54,664 bases of DNA from an uncultured Pelagibacteraceae bacterium. GTDB lineage: Bacteria; Pseudomonadota; Alphaproteobacteria; Pelagibacterales; Pelagibacteraceae. This document shows positions 32,214-42,284 of this stretch, piece by piece (the stretch's first letter is position 1; every line of letters begins with the position of its first letter). Made by a program: the position numbers and the translations under genes. The notes beneath the pieces are model-generated. The model was not told the DNA's origin, made no database searches, and was given only the letters and a program-made list of their open reading frames with translations. Location of the stretch: assembly GCA_902576785.1 (NCBI GenBank), contig CACGWC010000009.1, positions 1 through 54,664 of the forward strand, in the 5' to 3' direction.

Positions 32214-34531
32214 ATTCTTCTTCTTATATTTAAATAACCAAAGATTGATAAAAGAATAAGAGCGATAGGATAAATTATTTCTTTTTTTGGTCTATTCTGA
32301 TTTTCAATTTTAAATTCATTAATAATATCTCCCATATCTAAACCAGATTTTTTTGCAATTCCATTCCATTTTAAAGTATCAATTATGGTTTTTTTATCTT
32401 CTACAACTAAGCTCATTCCATAATCATCTAAACTGAAATTTTCATCAAAACTATTTTTTTCAATTACAAATAATTTGTATCTTTCGCCGTACTCTGTAAG
32501 TCTAGTAATTTTAATTCTTATCTCTTTATTATAATCAAACTGTTTTTTTCTTATTTCTTCAATACTTAAATAATTATATTTTGGGTAAAATTTATTTAGA
32601 ATAAATTCTGGAGATAATAATGATATTGAAATTATTAAAAAAATAATAATCTCATACCATCTCAGTTTATTTATAAACCATCCCTGAGTAGCAGAAGTAA
32701 ATACTAAAATCCCAATCAATGAGGTTGCTATGACCATTAAGCCATGCCATATACTTTCAATACCAATTAATAATAACTCGCTGTTAAATAAGAATACAAT
32801 AGGAAGTATTCCTGTTCTCAGACTATACCAAAATGCCTGGGCTCCTGTTCTTAATGGGTCTCCACCAGAAATAGCAGCAGCTGCGTAAGATGCTAAGCCA
32901 ACTGGAGGTGTTACGTCTGCCATTAGACCAAAATAGAATACGAATAAATGAACCGCAATTAAAGGAAAGATAAATCCTGATGCATTTCCAACATCCACAA
33001 GAACGGTTGCCATCAGAGACGCTACAACTACATAGTTTGCAGTAGTTGGTAAACCCATACCCAATAGTAAACACAAAATAATAGTTAAAAATAAAAGAAT
33101 AATAACATTATCTTTTGCAATCGACTCGATTACAATTATTAAATTAGTACTCAAACCTGTAGATCCAACTGCACCAACTATAATACCTGCTGTTGCAATT
33201 GCTATTCCGACACTAACCATATTCAAGGCACCCTTTTCGAAACCAACAACAGTTTGGTTGTACCAATATATTAAAGCATTCTTAAAGTTCTTTTCTTTAA
33301 AAATTTTATTAAAAAGATTGACTATAATTAGAGTTATTGTAGCAAAAAAAATAGAGTAAGAAGCTGTAAGCCTCATATAAACTAGTAGATATATGAGAAC
33401 GAATATTGGAACTAAAAAATGTATTCCTTCTAAAAATGTTTTTTTCAATTTTGGAATATCGTTTTCATCCATACCTTTCAAATTTAATTTAAGCGCTTCA
33501 AGGTGAGATATATAAAATAGTGCAATGTAAGAAATTATAGCTGGTAAAAAAGCATGTTTGACAACTTCAAAATATGTAACACCAATAAAACTTGCCATCA
33601 CAAAAGCTGCTGCTCCCATAACTGGAGGCATTATTTGACCATTAACTGATGAAGATACTTCGATTGCACCCGCTTTTTCTTTTGAAAAGCCTGTCTTTTT
33701 CATAATTGGAATTGTAAATGTTCCAGTTGTAACTGTATTAGCAATTGATGATCCTGATATTAATCCTGTCATACCAGATCCAAGAATGGCTGCCTTAGCA
33801 GGACCACCTCGCATTTTTCCAACCATTGCAAAAGCTAAATCTAAAAAATATTTACCCCCTCCAGCAGTTTCTAAAAGTGCTCCAAAAAGTACAAAGAGAA
33901 ATATGAAATCTACAGAAACACCTATTGGGATCCCAAATATTGCTTCTTGATCAAACCATTGAAAACCAACTAACCTTTTTAATGATAATCCACCATGAGA
34001 AATTATATCTGGTGCATATTGCCCAAAGTAAGAAAATAACAAAAAACAAACTGCAATAACAACTAATGGAACACCAATTACTCTACGAGTGGCTTCAAGA
34101 AGAATTAATATTCCAATTACTCCAAGCATAAGTTCTACTGGAATAGTAAAATCATTGATAAAATTTATTTTAAGTAATATTCCACCCCTATCTACTAATT
34201 GATCATAAAAAACATAAATATATAAACAACAAACTGCGCCTGTTATTGCAATTAATATATCTATAAAATTTACTTTTTTACCCCTTGCATATGGAAATAT
34301 TAAAAAAGCCAGCAAAAGAGCAAAACCAAGATGAATTGCTCTAGCTGGCAAACCTTTGAACATTCCAAAATTTAACCAAAATGGAAATGGAGAAGCATAC
34401 CAAAGCTGAAATAAAGACCATGTTATTGCAATAACTGCAACTAACTTTAAATGAATACCTGTTAGATTTCTTGTAGGAGAAAGATCTTCTTTAATCTTAT
34501 TTTCAATTTTTTTTTCTATGTCCGCTGACAT
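32210..34531 (-). CDS. TRAP transporter fused permease (DctQM type, TAXI class) with C-terminal DUF3394-like region
   Basis: 773 residues with many hydrophobic helices. The first ~130 residues correspond to the small DctQ-like subunit and the next ~470 to the DctM permease, with GSGMTGLISGSSIANTVTTG and GMGLPTTANYVVVASLMATV as landmarks. The last ~140 residues are a soluble region (KITRLTEYGERYKLFV, then WNGIAKKSGLDMGDIINEF, PDZ-like) with a final helix, as in DUF3394-carrying TRAP proteins. It imports a solute using sodium or proton gradient with the binding protein encoded upstream. A terminator hairpin lies between the two genes. Confidence 0.93.
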   Translation of the reverse strand: MSADIEKKIENKIKEDLSPTRNLTGIHLKLVAVIAITWSLFQLWYASPFPFWLNFGMFKGLPARAIHLGFALLLAFLIFPYARGKKVNFIDILIAITGAVCCLYIYVFYDQLVDRGGILLKINFINDFTIPVELMLGVIGILILLEATRRVIGVPLVVIAVCFLLFSYFGQYAPDIISHGGLSLKRLVGFQWFDQEAIFGIPIGVSVDFIFLFVLFGALLETAGGGKYFLDLAFAMVGKMRGGPAKAAILGSGMTGLISGSSIANTVTTGTFTIPIMKKTGFSKEKAGAIEVSSSVNGQIMPPVMGAAAFVMASFIGVTYFEVVKHAFLPAIISYIALFYISHLEALKLNLKGMDENDIPKLKKTFLEGIHFLVPIFVLIYLLVYMRLTASYSIFFATITLIIVNLFNKIFKEKNFKNALIYWYNQTVVGFEKGALNMVSVGIAIATAGIIVGAVGSTGLSTNLIIVIESIAKDNVIILLFLTIILCLLLGMGLPTTANYVVVASLMATVLVDVGNASGFIFPLIAVHLFVFYFGLMADVTPPVGLASYAAAAISGGDPLRTGAQAFWYSLRTGILPIVFLFNSELLLIGIESIWHGLMVIATSLIGILVFTSATQGWFINKLRWYEIIIFLIISISLLSPEFILNKFYPKYNYLSIEEIRKKQFDYNKEIRIKITRLTEYGERYKLFVIEKNSFDENFSLDDYGMSLVVEDKKTIIDTLKWNGIAKKSGLDMGDIINEFKIENQNRPKKEIIYPIALILLSIFGYLNIRRRI

Positions 34532-34545
34532 TCAGCTTAATATAT

Positions 34546-34577
34546 AAAAAAAAAGGCCCAATAGATATATTGGGCCT
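34546..34577 (-). terminator. Intrinsic terminator between TAXI binding protein and TRAP permease
   Basis: Read on the minus strand: AGGCCCAAT (34577-34569), a 6-nt loop, ATTGGGCCT (34562-34554), then a run of eight U residues (34553-34546). The 9-bp GC-rich stem is striking in this AT-rich sequence. It lies just after the binding-protein stop, so it should lower permease expression relative to the binding protein. Confidence 0.92.
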
Positions 34578-34598
34578 CAATTATTTATATAGATTAAA

Positions 34599-35606
34599 TT
34601 ACATTAAACCAGCTTCTTTATAATATTTAACAGCTCCAGGATGAAGTGGTGCTGATAAACCATCAGCTATCATATTTTTTTTCTCTAAAGGAGCGAAAGC
34701 TGGATGTTGTTTTCTAAAATCATCAAAATTTTCAAAAACAGCTTTTGTAACTTGATAAACTAAATCTTCAGAAACATCCATGCTTGTTACTACAGTGGCT
34801 TTTACACCAAATGTAGTTACATCTTTTTTCTGTTTAGTATAAGTGCCTTTTGGAATTGTTGCAGATGCATAATAATCAGCTCCACTAATAATTCCGTCAA
34901 TTACATCTCCTGTTAAATTGATTGGCATAGCTTTAGCTGCACATGTTGCTGCTTGTTCCATTGCTCCATTTGGAAAACCTACTGAATATCCAAACGCATC
35001 AATTTTACCATCGCATAGAGCCTTTACTTGCTCTGAAGATGTTAGCTCAGTAACTGATTTAAAGAAGCTGTTGTCAACGCCCATAGCTTTCATTAATTCT
35101 TCCATAGTTCCTCTTTGACCAGAACCTGGATTTCCAATGTTTACTACTTTTCCTTTGAGACCCATAAAATCTTTGACTTTTGCTTTTTTTCTAGCCCAGA
35201 TTTGAAATGGCTCATTATGTACTGAGAAAACAGCTCTTAAATTTTTGAATTGTTTCCCTTCCCATTTGCTTGATCCATTGTAAGCATGATATTGCCAGTC
35301 AGATTGTGCTACACCAAATTGAAACTCGCCATCTTTTATTTGTCCGATGTTATAATTTGAGCCTCCAGTTGAAGGAGCGGTACATCTGTAAGCTTTATCT
35401 TTCATACCTTTTTTTCTACCATGTTCAGCACTAATTGCTGATTTGTGTAACATTTTACAAATAGCGTTTCCTGTCTGAAAATAAACTCCAGTTGGTCCTC
35501 CTGTGCCTATTGTAAAAAACTCTGCTGATTTTGCTATTGATCCGAATGAAAATATAGCAGCAAAAATAATCAGAGAGCTTGATATTGTTGATAATATTTT
35601 TTTCAT
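34599..35606 (-). CDS. TAXI-family TRAP transporter solute-binding protein
   Basis: 335 residues. A signal peptide is clear: MKKILS, a hydrophobic core and AKSA, cleaved around residue 27-28. The mature protein starts EFFTIGTGGPTGVYFQTGNAIC, the glycine-rich start of TAXI proteins, and has FSVHNEPFQIWARKKAKVKD and NIGNPGSGQRGTMEELM. It binds a small organic substrate in the periplasm and hands it to the fused permease. The ligand cannot be read from sequence; known TAXI ligands include glutamate and dicarboxylates. A strong ribosome-binding site (AGAGAGGG) precedes the ATG, fitting abundant expression. Confidence 0.95.
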   Translation of the reverse strand: MKKILSTISSSLIIFAAIFSFGSIAKSAEFFTIGTGGPTGVYFQTGNAICKMLHKSAISAEHGRKKGMKDKAYRCTAPSTGGSNYNIGQIKDGEFQFGVAQSDWQYHAYNGSSKWEGKQFKNLRAVFSVHNEPFQIWARKKAKVKDFMGLKGKVVNIGNPGSGQRGTMEELMKAMGVDNSFFKSVTELTSSEQVKALCDGKIDAFGYSVGFPNGAMEQAATCAAKAMPINLTGDVIDGIISGADYYASATIPKGTYTKQKKDVTTFGVKATVVTSMDVSEDLVYQVTKAVFENFDDFRKQHPAFAPLEKKNMIADGLSAPLHPGAVKYYKEAGLM

Positions 35607-35714
35607 ATACCCTCTCTAAAGTTTTAAAATCGAATCTAACTATTTATTGCTACGAGTGTCTAGTAAATTCAGTTAATATAAGTATTGTTAATTAAGGAAT
35701 TTTTTAACTGATTA

Positions 35715-36938
35715 TTATTTTTCAACCCAAGATTTTAATTTATTCACTCCTTCTACAACCTTAGGGGCGTACAATTTTATTAACTCATCATTAATATCAG
35801 TTTTTTCATTAATATTTTTCATAAATATATTGCCGTCAAAATCTGTAAAACTTAGACGAACAATCATCCTTTTTTCATCAAATCCAAAGTCACTTCCTGG
35901 AAGTAAAGCAATATTTAAATTAGTTAAAATTTCATCACACATGATTGAAGAATTATTAAATTTCTTGTTCAAAAATTCAGGCATCAAATAAAAGCCACCC
36001 ATGGGTTTGTTCATAATAATATTATTAGATTTTAAATTTCTATATACATATTCTCCAACAGCTTTAAGAATTTTTTTTGATTTTAAGATATATTCATCAT
36101 GGTTAGCATTAAAAGCAGATATTGCAGCAAACTGTATTGGTGAACTTACGGCGGAAAATGTTTCACTTGCTAAAACTTTCATAGATTTAAGTAATTCAAT
36201 TTTTTTCTTTGGAATTATAAAGTACCCAAGTCTCCATCCTCCAGCGCCACACCATTTACTAAGTCCGTTACTTATTATGACATTATCAGGGCAGTGTTCG
36301 AAAATAGAAATATAATTTTCATCAAATGTTAATTCAGAATAAATTTCATCTGATAAAACTAAAATATTATATTTTTTTACTATTAAGGAAATTTCTTTTA
36401 AATTTTCGCATACTTGTCCTGATGGATTGTTTGGAGAATTAAGAAATAAAAAATATTTTTTATGTGGTTTTTTCAAAATAATTTTTTCTATTTCTTGAGC
36501 TTTAGGGAACCAATTATTTTCGGCAGATGTTTGTATCCAATAATATTTATTTTTAGCTATTATTGATTGAGGCTTGTAAGATACCCAACTTGGAGCTGGT
36601 AATAAAACTTCACCTTCAAATGCTAAATGCATCAAGAACATAAGCTCTTTGGTACCAGGACCTATTATGACTTGATCTGAGTCAAAATTATAATTTTTCT
36701 TTTTTGACTCATATTTTGCGATTGAATCTCTTAATTTATCTAATCCTTGGATAGGTAAATAACTTTTCTGATGTGCATTTTTTTTTAATTCTTCAACAAT
36801 AGTAATTGGAACTGGGAATGGTGATTGTCCAAATCCAAACTTAATAATATTTTTTCCTTCATTTTCAATAACTTTTGATTTTTCATTTATTTTTAGCGTT
36901 GCAGATAAACTTAAGTTTTTGATTGTATCTTTGATCAT
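35715..36938 (-). CDS. PLP-dependent class I/II aminotransferase
   Basis: 407 residues. Fold-type I features: substrate side NIIKFGFGQSPFPVPI, FLNSPNNPSGQVC (Asn), SDEIYSELTFDE (Asp and Tyr contacting PLP) and SNGLSKWCGAGGWRLGYF with the Schiff-base Lys and Arg. It resembles aspartate-type aminotransferases, but amino-donor specificity is not clear. It overlaps acetoacetyl-CoA synthetase by one base and is probably co-transcribed with it. Confidence 0.9.
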   Translation of the reverse strand: MIKDTIKNLSLSATLKINEKSKVIENEGKNIIKFGFGQSPFPVPITIVEELKKNAHQKSYLPIQGLDKLRDSIAKYESKKKNYNFDSDQVIIGPGTKELMFLMHLAFEGEVLLPAPSWVSYKPQSIIAKNKYYWIQTSAENNWFPKAQEIEKIILKKPHKKYFLFLNSPNNPSGQVCENLKEISLIVKKYNILVLSDEIYSELTFDENYISIFEHCPDNVIISNGLSKWCGAGGWRLGYFIIPKKKIELLKSMKVLASETFSAVSSPIQFAAISAFNANHDEYILKSKKILKAVGEYVYRNLKSNNIIMNKPMGGFYLMPEFLNKKFNNSSIMCDEILTNLNIALLPGSDFGFDEKRMIVRLSFTDFDGNIFMKNINEKTDINDELIKLYAPKVVEGVNKLKSWVEK

Positions 36939-38893
36939 TACGATTTTAATTCAATTAAATTTTTATATTCATCTAAAGCAGATGGATTGGATAATGCTTC
37001 AATATTATTTATTTTGTTGCCGTCTATTATATTTTTTACAGCTACCTCTACAATTTTACCATTCTTAGTTCTAGGAATGTCATTTACAGCAATGATTTTA
37101 GCAGGCACATGCCTGGGAGAAGCCTCATATCTAATGGTTGTTTTTAGTTTAGAAATTAATTTTTCATCTAATTTATTGTTTTTTGATAAGACTGTAAAAA
37201 GTATAATTCTTACATCGTTATCCCAAGATTGACCAACTACTATAGACTCTTTTACCTCTTTAAATTTTTCTACAACAGAATAAATTTCAGCTGTACCAAG
37301 TCGAACACCACCTGGGTTTAAAGTTGCATCTGATCTCCCATAGATAATATAAGACCCATTATTTTTTCGCTCAGCATAATCTCCATGATGCCAAATATTT
37401 TTAAATTTTGAAAAATAAGCTTTTTTATATTTAACTTTTCCTGGATCATTCCAAAATTTTAAAGGCATAGATGGAAAAGGGTTTCTGCACACTAATTCTC
37501 CTTTTTTATTTAAAATTGATTTTCCTTTTTCAGAAAATACTGCTGTGTCCATGCCAAGACCATTGTTTTGTATTTCACCGCTATTTACAGTTGAATAAAT
37601 GTTTCCATTTACAAAACAGGAAACAATATCTGTTCCTCCAGAAATAGATGCTAAATGAACATTTTTTTTTATATTTTTATAAACAAATTCAAAACCATCT
37701 TTTGATAGCGGAGATCCTGTAGAGCAGATTGTTTTTAAAGATTCAAGTTTAATTTTTTCTTTTACCTTAACGTTGTGCTTTATAAGTTGATCAATATACT
37801 TTGCACTTATGCCAAATAGAGTAACTTTCTCTTTATTTGCAATTTTTAACAATAGCTCTGGAGATTTATACATAGGAAAGCCATCAAATAACAATATTGA
37901 TGCTTTAGATGCTAAGGCTGTGACAAGCCAATTCCACATCATCCATCCGCAAGTTGTAAAGTAAAATACATTATCATTTGGTTTTATATTGCAATGTAAT
38001 TGATGTTCTTTCAAATGTTGCAATAAAACTCCACCAGATCTATGGCAAATACATTTTGGCTTACCTGTTGTGCCACTTGAGTATAAAATTGCTAATTCAT
38101 GGTCAAAATCAAATTTTATTAATTTATTTCTGCTTATTTCATATTTTTTAATCTCATTAAAATAATAAATTCTTATATTTTTAATTTTTTTTAATTTTCT
38201 TAATTTTTTTCCAGGATAATTTAAAATTAATACTGATTTTATGCTTTTTATGTTTTTTAAAATTTTAGGCAATCTTTCAATAATATTTATTTCTTTTCCG
38301 TTATAATAGTATTTGTCAGTAATAATTAATAATTTAGGTTTAATTTGGGAAAAACGTTCTATAACTCCAGGTACGCCAAAATCAGGTGAGCACGAGCTCC
38401 AGATTGATCCTATAGCGCTCGCACTTAAAAAACACTCAACTGTTTCTATCTGATTTGGAGTATATGCCGCTATCCTATCTTTTTCAGAAATATTTATTTT
38501 TTTATAAAATGTAATTATTTTTTTTACGTCAATATTAAGTTCTTTCCAGGACTTTTGTTCTCTGTAACCATTTTCACTAACAAATGTTATAGCTTTTTGA
38601 TTAGAATTTTTAACTAAAAGATTTTCTGTAAAACTTAATTTTGAATTTACAAAAAACTTACTATTAATAAGATCCTTGGTTAGTTTAAATTTGTTAGTTT
38701 TAATTCCTATTACTTCAAAATATTTCCAGATGGAGTTCCAAAAATCTTTGGGATTGTTTACACTCCATTTTAATAACTTTGTATAATTTCTGGAAAGATT
38801 ATATTTATAATATTTTGAAATAAATTTCTCATAAGCAAATAAATTCGAATTTTTTATAAGTCCTTTAGACGGTTCCCAAAGTTTTTTTGGCAT
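36938..38893 (-). CDS. Acetoacetyl-CoA synthetase (acetoacetate-CoA ligase)
   Basis: 651 residues. Adenylate-forming enzyme with ILYSSGTTGKPKCICH (P-loop-like A3), FYFTTCGWMMWNWLVTALAS (typical of acetoacetyl-CoA synthetases), SISGGTDIVSCFVNGN, HHGDYAERKNNGSYIIYGRSD and the A10 Lys in PRTKNGKIVEVAVK. N-terminal WNSIWKYFEVIG also matches the family. It activates acetoacetate to acetoacetyl-CoA with ATP, allowing ketone-body-like substrates to be used. In operon with the aminotransferase. It may act on a related short 3-oxoacid. Confidence 0.92.
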   Translation of the reverse strand: MPKKLWEPSKGLIKNSNLFAYEKFISKYYKYNLSRNYTKLLKWSVNNPKDFWNSIWKYFEVIGIKTNKFKLTKDLINSKFFVNSKLSFTENLLVKNSNQKAITFVSENGYREQKSWKELNIDVKKIITFYKKINISEKDRIAAYTPNQIETVECFLSASAIGSIWSSCSPDFGVPGVIERFSQIKPKLLIITDKYYYNGKEINIIERLPKILKNIKSIKSVLILNYPGKKLRKLKKIKNIRIYYFNEIKKYEISRNKLIKFDFDHELAILYSSGTTGKPKCICHRSGGVLLQHLKEHQLHCNIKPNDNVFYFTTCGWMMWNWLVTALASKASILLFDGFPMYKSPELLLKIANKEKVTLFGISAKYIDQLIKHNVKVKEKIKLESLKTICSTGSPLSKDGFEFVYKNIKKNVHLASISGGTDIVSCFVNGNIYSTVNSGEIQNNGLGMDTAVFSEKGKSILNKKGELVCRNPFPSMPLKFWNDPGKVKYKKAYFSKFKNIWHHGDYAERKNNGSYIIYGRSDATLNPGGVRLGTAEIYSVVEKFKEVKESIVVGQSWDNDVRIILFTVLSKNNKLDEKLISKLKTTIRYEASPRHVPAKIIAVNDIPRTKNGKIVEVAVKNIIDGNKINNIEALSNPSALDEYKNLIELKS

Positions 38894-39055
38894 TAAATAT
38901 TTATATTTAAATTGTAAAATTTATGCTAACCTTAGATGATATAAATTGAAAATGAGAACTTTTTCCTATCTGATTCGGACTAGTTTTAGTCTATTTTTGT
39001 TCTTTTTGAGTAACAAAATATAGTAGGCTTAAAAAAGATCATACTAAAAGTTGAT

Positions 39056-41536
39056 ATGTCAAAAAATAAGATCACCGCAGTTCTTGGACCTACAAATACT
39101 GGTAAAACTTTTTTAGCTATAGAAACGATGCTTTCATTTGACTCCGGAATGATAGGATTTCCTTTAAGACTTTTAGCAAGAGAAGTATATGACAAGATTA
39201 TACAGAAGGTAGATGTATCTCAAGTTGCTCTTATTACTGGGGAAGAGAAAATTATACCAATTAATGCAAAGTATTTTTTATGCACTGTCGAGTCAATGCC
39301 TGTAGATAAAGTTTTAGATTTTGTGGGAATAGATGAAATTCAAATGTGCTCAGATCATGAGAGAGGTCATATTTTTACCGATAGATTATTAAATCTCAGA
39401 GGTGAGAAATTAACAATGCTAATGGGTTCCAATACAATAAAAAGTATTATTCAAAAACTTGATGATGATATTGAGTTTATAAATAAACAAAGACTATCAA
39501 AACTCTCATTTGGTGGACACAAAAAAATTTCAAGAATTGAGAGAAAAAGTGCTGTTATCGCTTTTTCTACTGAGGAAGTTTATGCAATTGCTGAACTCAT
39601 AAGAAGACAGAAAGGTGGTGCAGCAATAGTTATGGGATCTCTCAGCCCTAAAACTAGAAATGCTCAAGTGAGTTTATATCAATCTGGCGATGTTGATTAT
39701 CTTGTTGCTACTGATGCTATTGGAATGGGAATAAATATGGATCTAGATAATGTGTATTTCTCAAACATAAAAAAATTTGATGGAAAAAAAATTAGACGGT
39801 TAAAAATCTCAGAAATCGGGCAAATTTCAGGGAGAGCTGGTCGATATTTAAATGATGGAAGTTTTGGTATTACTGGGGATTGCGATGAAATTAATCCAGA
39901 AGAAATAGAGTTTTTAGAAAATCATAATTTTCCAGAAATACAAAATATATTCTGGAGAAATTCTAATCTAGATTTTAAAAGTAAAGAAACTCTTTTAAAA
40001 TCTTTCGATGAAAAACCCAAAAAAGATTGGTTGAGAAGAGTAGGAGAATGTGAAGATGAAAAAGTTTTAAAATATTTTTTAAAAGAAAATAACAACATTA
40101 TAGAAAATAATTCAAACATTTTGAAAATTCTGTGGGAATGTTGTCAAATACCTGATTTTGTCAAAAAAACTTACGGTCACCACTTGGAAGTTGTAGATAA
40201 AGTATTCAATTTTTTGACAAGTGAAGAAAACAAAATACCCAATTATTATATGAAAAAACAACTTTCTATGCTTGATAAGCTAGATGGAAATGTAGACTCA
40301 ATTTCAAATAGAATATCGAATGTGAGAACTTGGTCATATGTTGCAAACAAATCTAATTGGGTTGAAAATCAAGATTATTGGGTCGAACGGACTAAAATTT
40401 TAGAGGATAAATTATCGGATAGACTTCATGATGAATTAACCAAAACTTTTATAGATAAGAGAGCTAGCGTCTTAGCCAAAGGATTAAAACAAGATATTGA
40501 GCTAAAAACTGAAATTATTGATGAAAAAAAGGTATTGATTAATGATCAATATATTGGAATTTTAAAAGGTTTAAAACTTCAATTAGATTTAAAAGTGGAT
40601 GCTCTAGATGCAGATATTAAATCATTAAAAAAAGCTGCAAGACAAAATGTAGGTCCAGAAATAATCAATAGAATACAACAAATAATTGATACTGGACTTA
40701 TAGAATTGAAAGATGACTTTAAGATATATTGGAGAAATGATCCAATAGCAAAATTGACAGCTGGATATGATTATCTGAATCCAAAAATTGATTTGATCAT
40801 AGATGAAATGATTGAGAATAATGAAAGGAATAATTTAAACGAATACCTAAATAAATGGATAATAAAAAAAATTAAAACTGAACTTAATAGTTTAATTGAG
40901 TTGAAAAACATTAAAGAAGATAACTCAGAACTTAGAGCTTTAGCTTACAGACTTTATGAAAATAATGGTGTTATAAAAAGATCAAATATCTCTGAATACT
41001 TAAAAAAAATAAATCAAGATGATAGGAAAAAATTAAGAAAACTAGGTGTGAAGTTTGGAAGATATCATGTATTTTTATTTAAGTTATTCAAACCAAGTTC
41101 AGTATCTTTGCGAATATTATTATGGAAAAGTTATAATAACAAATTTTTGAATTTATCACCTCCAACATTTGGACTAAATTTTTTAAATAATATGAAAACT
41201 GCAAATAAAGACTTTATGTTACTTTGTGGTTTTGAAAAATTTGATGATATTTATGTAAGAATTGATATTCTTGAAAGATTATTCTTATTAATATTTAATT
41301 CAAAAAAAGATGAAAAAGAAGAAGTAAAGGTTATACCTGAAATGTTAAACCTACTTGGTTGTTCAAAAGAAAATTTTAAAAAGCTTTTAAAAAAGATGAA
41401 TTATAAAATATTTGAGAAAGAAAAAGAATTTTTTATAAAATATGTTCCAACAAAAAAGAAAATTTTTAAAAAATATGACAAAAAGGACTATTCTAATAAT
41501 CCATTCGGTGTATTAAACCAATTAAACTTAAAATAA
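39056..41536 (+). CDS. Suv3-like DExH/DEAD superfamily 2 RNA helicase
   Basis: 826 residues. Walker A is GPTNTGKTF (about residues 10-18), motif II is DEIQM as in mitochondrial Suv3, and motif VI QISGRAGRY. The early segment MIGFPLRLLAREVYDKI is typical of the alphaproteobacterial Suv3-like helicases. The second half is long, Lys/Asn-rich and without recognised motifs; it includes KFGRYHVFLFKLFKPSSVSLR, which matches the C-terminal region of those bacterial proteins. Likely unwinds RNA in turnover or ribosome biogenesis. It leads an operon: its stop overlaps the next ATG (TAATG). Confidence 0.88.
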   Translation: MSKNKITAVLGPTNTGKTFLAIETMLSFDSGMIGFPLRLLAREVYDKIIQKVDVSQVALITGEEKIIPINAKYFLCTVESMPVDKVLDFVGIDEIQMCSDHERGHIFTDRLLNLRGEKLTMLMGSNTIKSIIQKLDDDIEFINKQRLSKLSFGGHKKISRIERKSAVIAFSTEEVYAIAELIRRQKGGAAIVMGSLSPKTRNAQVSLYQSGDVDYLVATDAIGMGINMDLDNVYFSNIKKFDGKKIRRLKISEIGQISGRAGRYLNDGSFGITGDCDEINPEEIEFLENHNFPEIQNIFWRNSNLDFKSKETLLKSFDEKPKKDWLRRVGECEDEKVLKYFLKENNNIIENNSNILKILWECCQIPDFVKKTYGHHLEVVDKVFNFLTSEENKIPNYYMKKQLSMLDKLDGNVDSISNRISNVRTWSYVANKSNWVENQDYWVERTKILEDKLSDRLHDELTKTFIDKRASVLAKGLKQDIELKTEIIDEKKVLINDQYIGILKGLKLQLDLKVDALDADIKSLKKAARQNVGPEIINRIQQIIDTGLIELKDDFKIYWRNDPIAKLTAGYDYLNPKIDLIIDEMIENNERNNLNEYLNKWIIKKIKTELNSLIELKNIKEDNSELRALAYRLYENNGVIKRSNISEYLKKINQDDRKKLRKLGVKFGRYHVFLFKLFKPSSVSLRILLWKSYNNKFLNLSPPTFGLNFLNNMKTANKDFMLLCGFEKFDDIYVRIDILERLFLLIFNSKKDEKEEVKVIPEMLNLLGCSKENFKKLLKKMNYKIFEKEKEFFIKYVPTKKKIFKKYDKKDYSNNPFGVLNQLNLK

Positions 41537-41961
41537 TGTTTAATTTATTTAAAAAAGAAAAAGAGAATAAGAATGATGGAAATCATTTATCTTTAATTAG
41601 CGTCGCTGCTCTCTTAATCCATTCTGCGAAAATAGACGAAAATTTTACAGAAAAAGAGAAAACCATAATTAAAAATGCCTTAATTGAAATGGGTGCTGAT
41701 GAGAATAATTTAGATGAAATAATAATTGATGCTGAATCTAGAGAAAAAGATTCAAATCAGATTTTAGAGTTTACTAAAGAAGTAAAAAATAGAAGTTTAG
41801 ATGAAAAAAAAATTATTATTGAGGCGTTATGGACAATTATTTATTCAGATGATCAAGCAGATATGTATGAAAGCAACCTAATGAGAAGGTTATCCGGACT
41901 TCTCTATCTTGATTCAAAAGTAGTTGGAGATATAAAAGAAAAAATTAAATCTAAACAATGA
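41536..41961 (+). CDS. TerB-like (tellurite resistance/DjlA N-terminal fold) protein
   Basis: 141 residues, all helical in character. [26 protein letters not shown] and [25 protein letters not shown] carry the paired acidic residues of the TerB/DjlA-N fold, thought to bind metal at the membrane. No hydrophobic helix long enough to span the membrane. In related genomes I recall a small S4-domain RNA-binding gene between this helicase and fdxA, so TerB in that slot is notable. Function unknown; tellurite resistance itself is not implied. Confidence 0.8.
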   Translation: MFNLFKKEKENKNDGNHLSLISVAALLIHSAKIDENFTEKEKTIIKNALIEMGADENNLDEIIIDAESREKDSNQILEFTKEVKNRSLDEKKIIIEALWTIIYSDDQADMYESNLMRRLSGLLYLDSKVVGDIKEKIKSKQ

Positions 41962-42284
41962 CATATTTAGTTAATGATAAATGTATAAAGTGTAAACACA
42001 CAACCTGTGTCGATGTTTGTCCAGTTGATTGTTTTTATGAGGGCAAAAATATGCTTGTAATTAAACCCGATGAGTGTATAGATTGTGGCGTTTGTGAACC
42101 TGAGTGTCCAATAGATGCTATAATTTCAGACACAGAAACAGGAAGCGAAAAATGGCTTGAGGTAAATAAAAAATATTCAGAAATATGGCCAAATATTTCT
42201 GAAGCTAAAGATCCTCTTGCAGATCATGAGAAATATAAAAATGAAGAAAATAAATTTGATAAATACTTTGAAGAAAACATTTAA
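41958..42284 (+). CDS. fdxA: Seven-iron ferredoxin FdxA (3Fe-4S/4Fe-4S)
   Basis: 108 residues. [29 protein letters not shown] and [17 protein letters not shown] match Azotobacter ferredoxin I nearly residue for residue, including Cys9 and Cys17 for the 3Fe-4S site and the cysteines 40-51 region for the 4Fe-4S site. The C-terminal [20 protein letters not shown] also matches FdI. A low-potential electron carrier; the partner is unknown. Its ATG overlaps the TerB stop (ATGA), and its end overlaps the probable carD start. Confidence 0.96.
   Translation: MTYLVNDKCIKCKHTTCVDVCPVDCFYEGKNMLVIKPDECIDCGVCEPECPIDAIISDTETGSEKWLEVNKKYSEIWPNISEAKDPLADHEKYKNEENKFDKYFEENI

Noticed and set aside
35607..35714. 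Spacer upstream of the TAXI binding protein as a riboswitch
   Set aside because: About 108 bases without clear paired helices or known riboswitch core; only the ribosome-binding site is convincing.
38894..39055. Divergent spacer between acetoacetyl-CoA synthetase and helicase
   Set aside because: I looked for tRNA or hairpin elements and saw none; likely just promoters.
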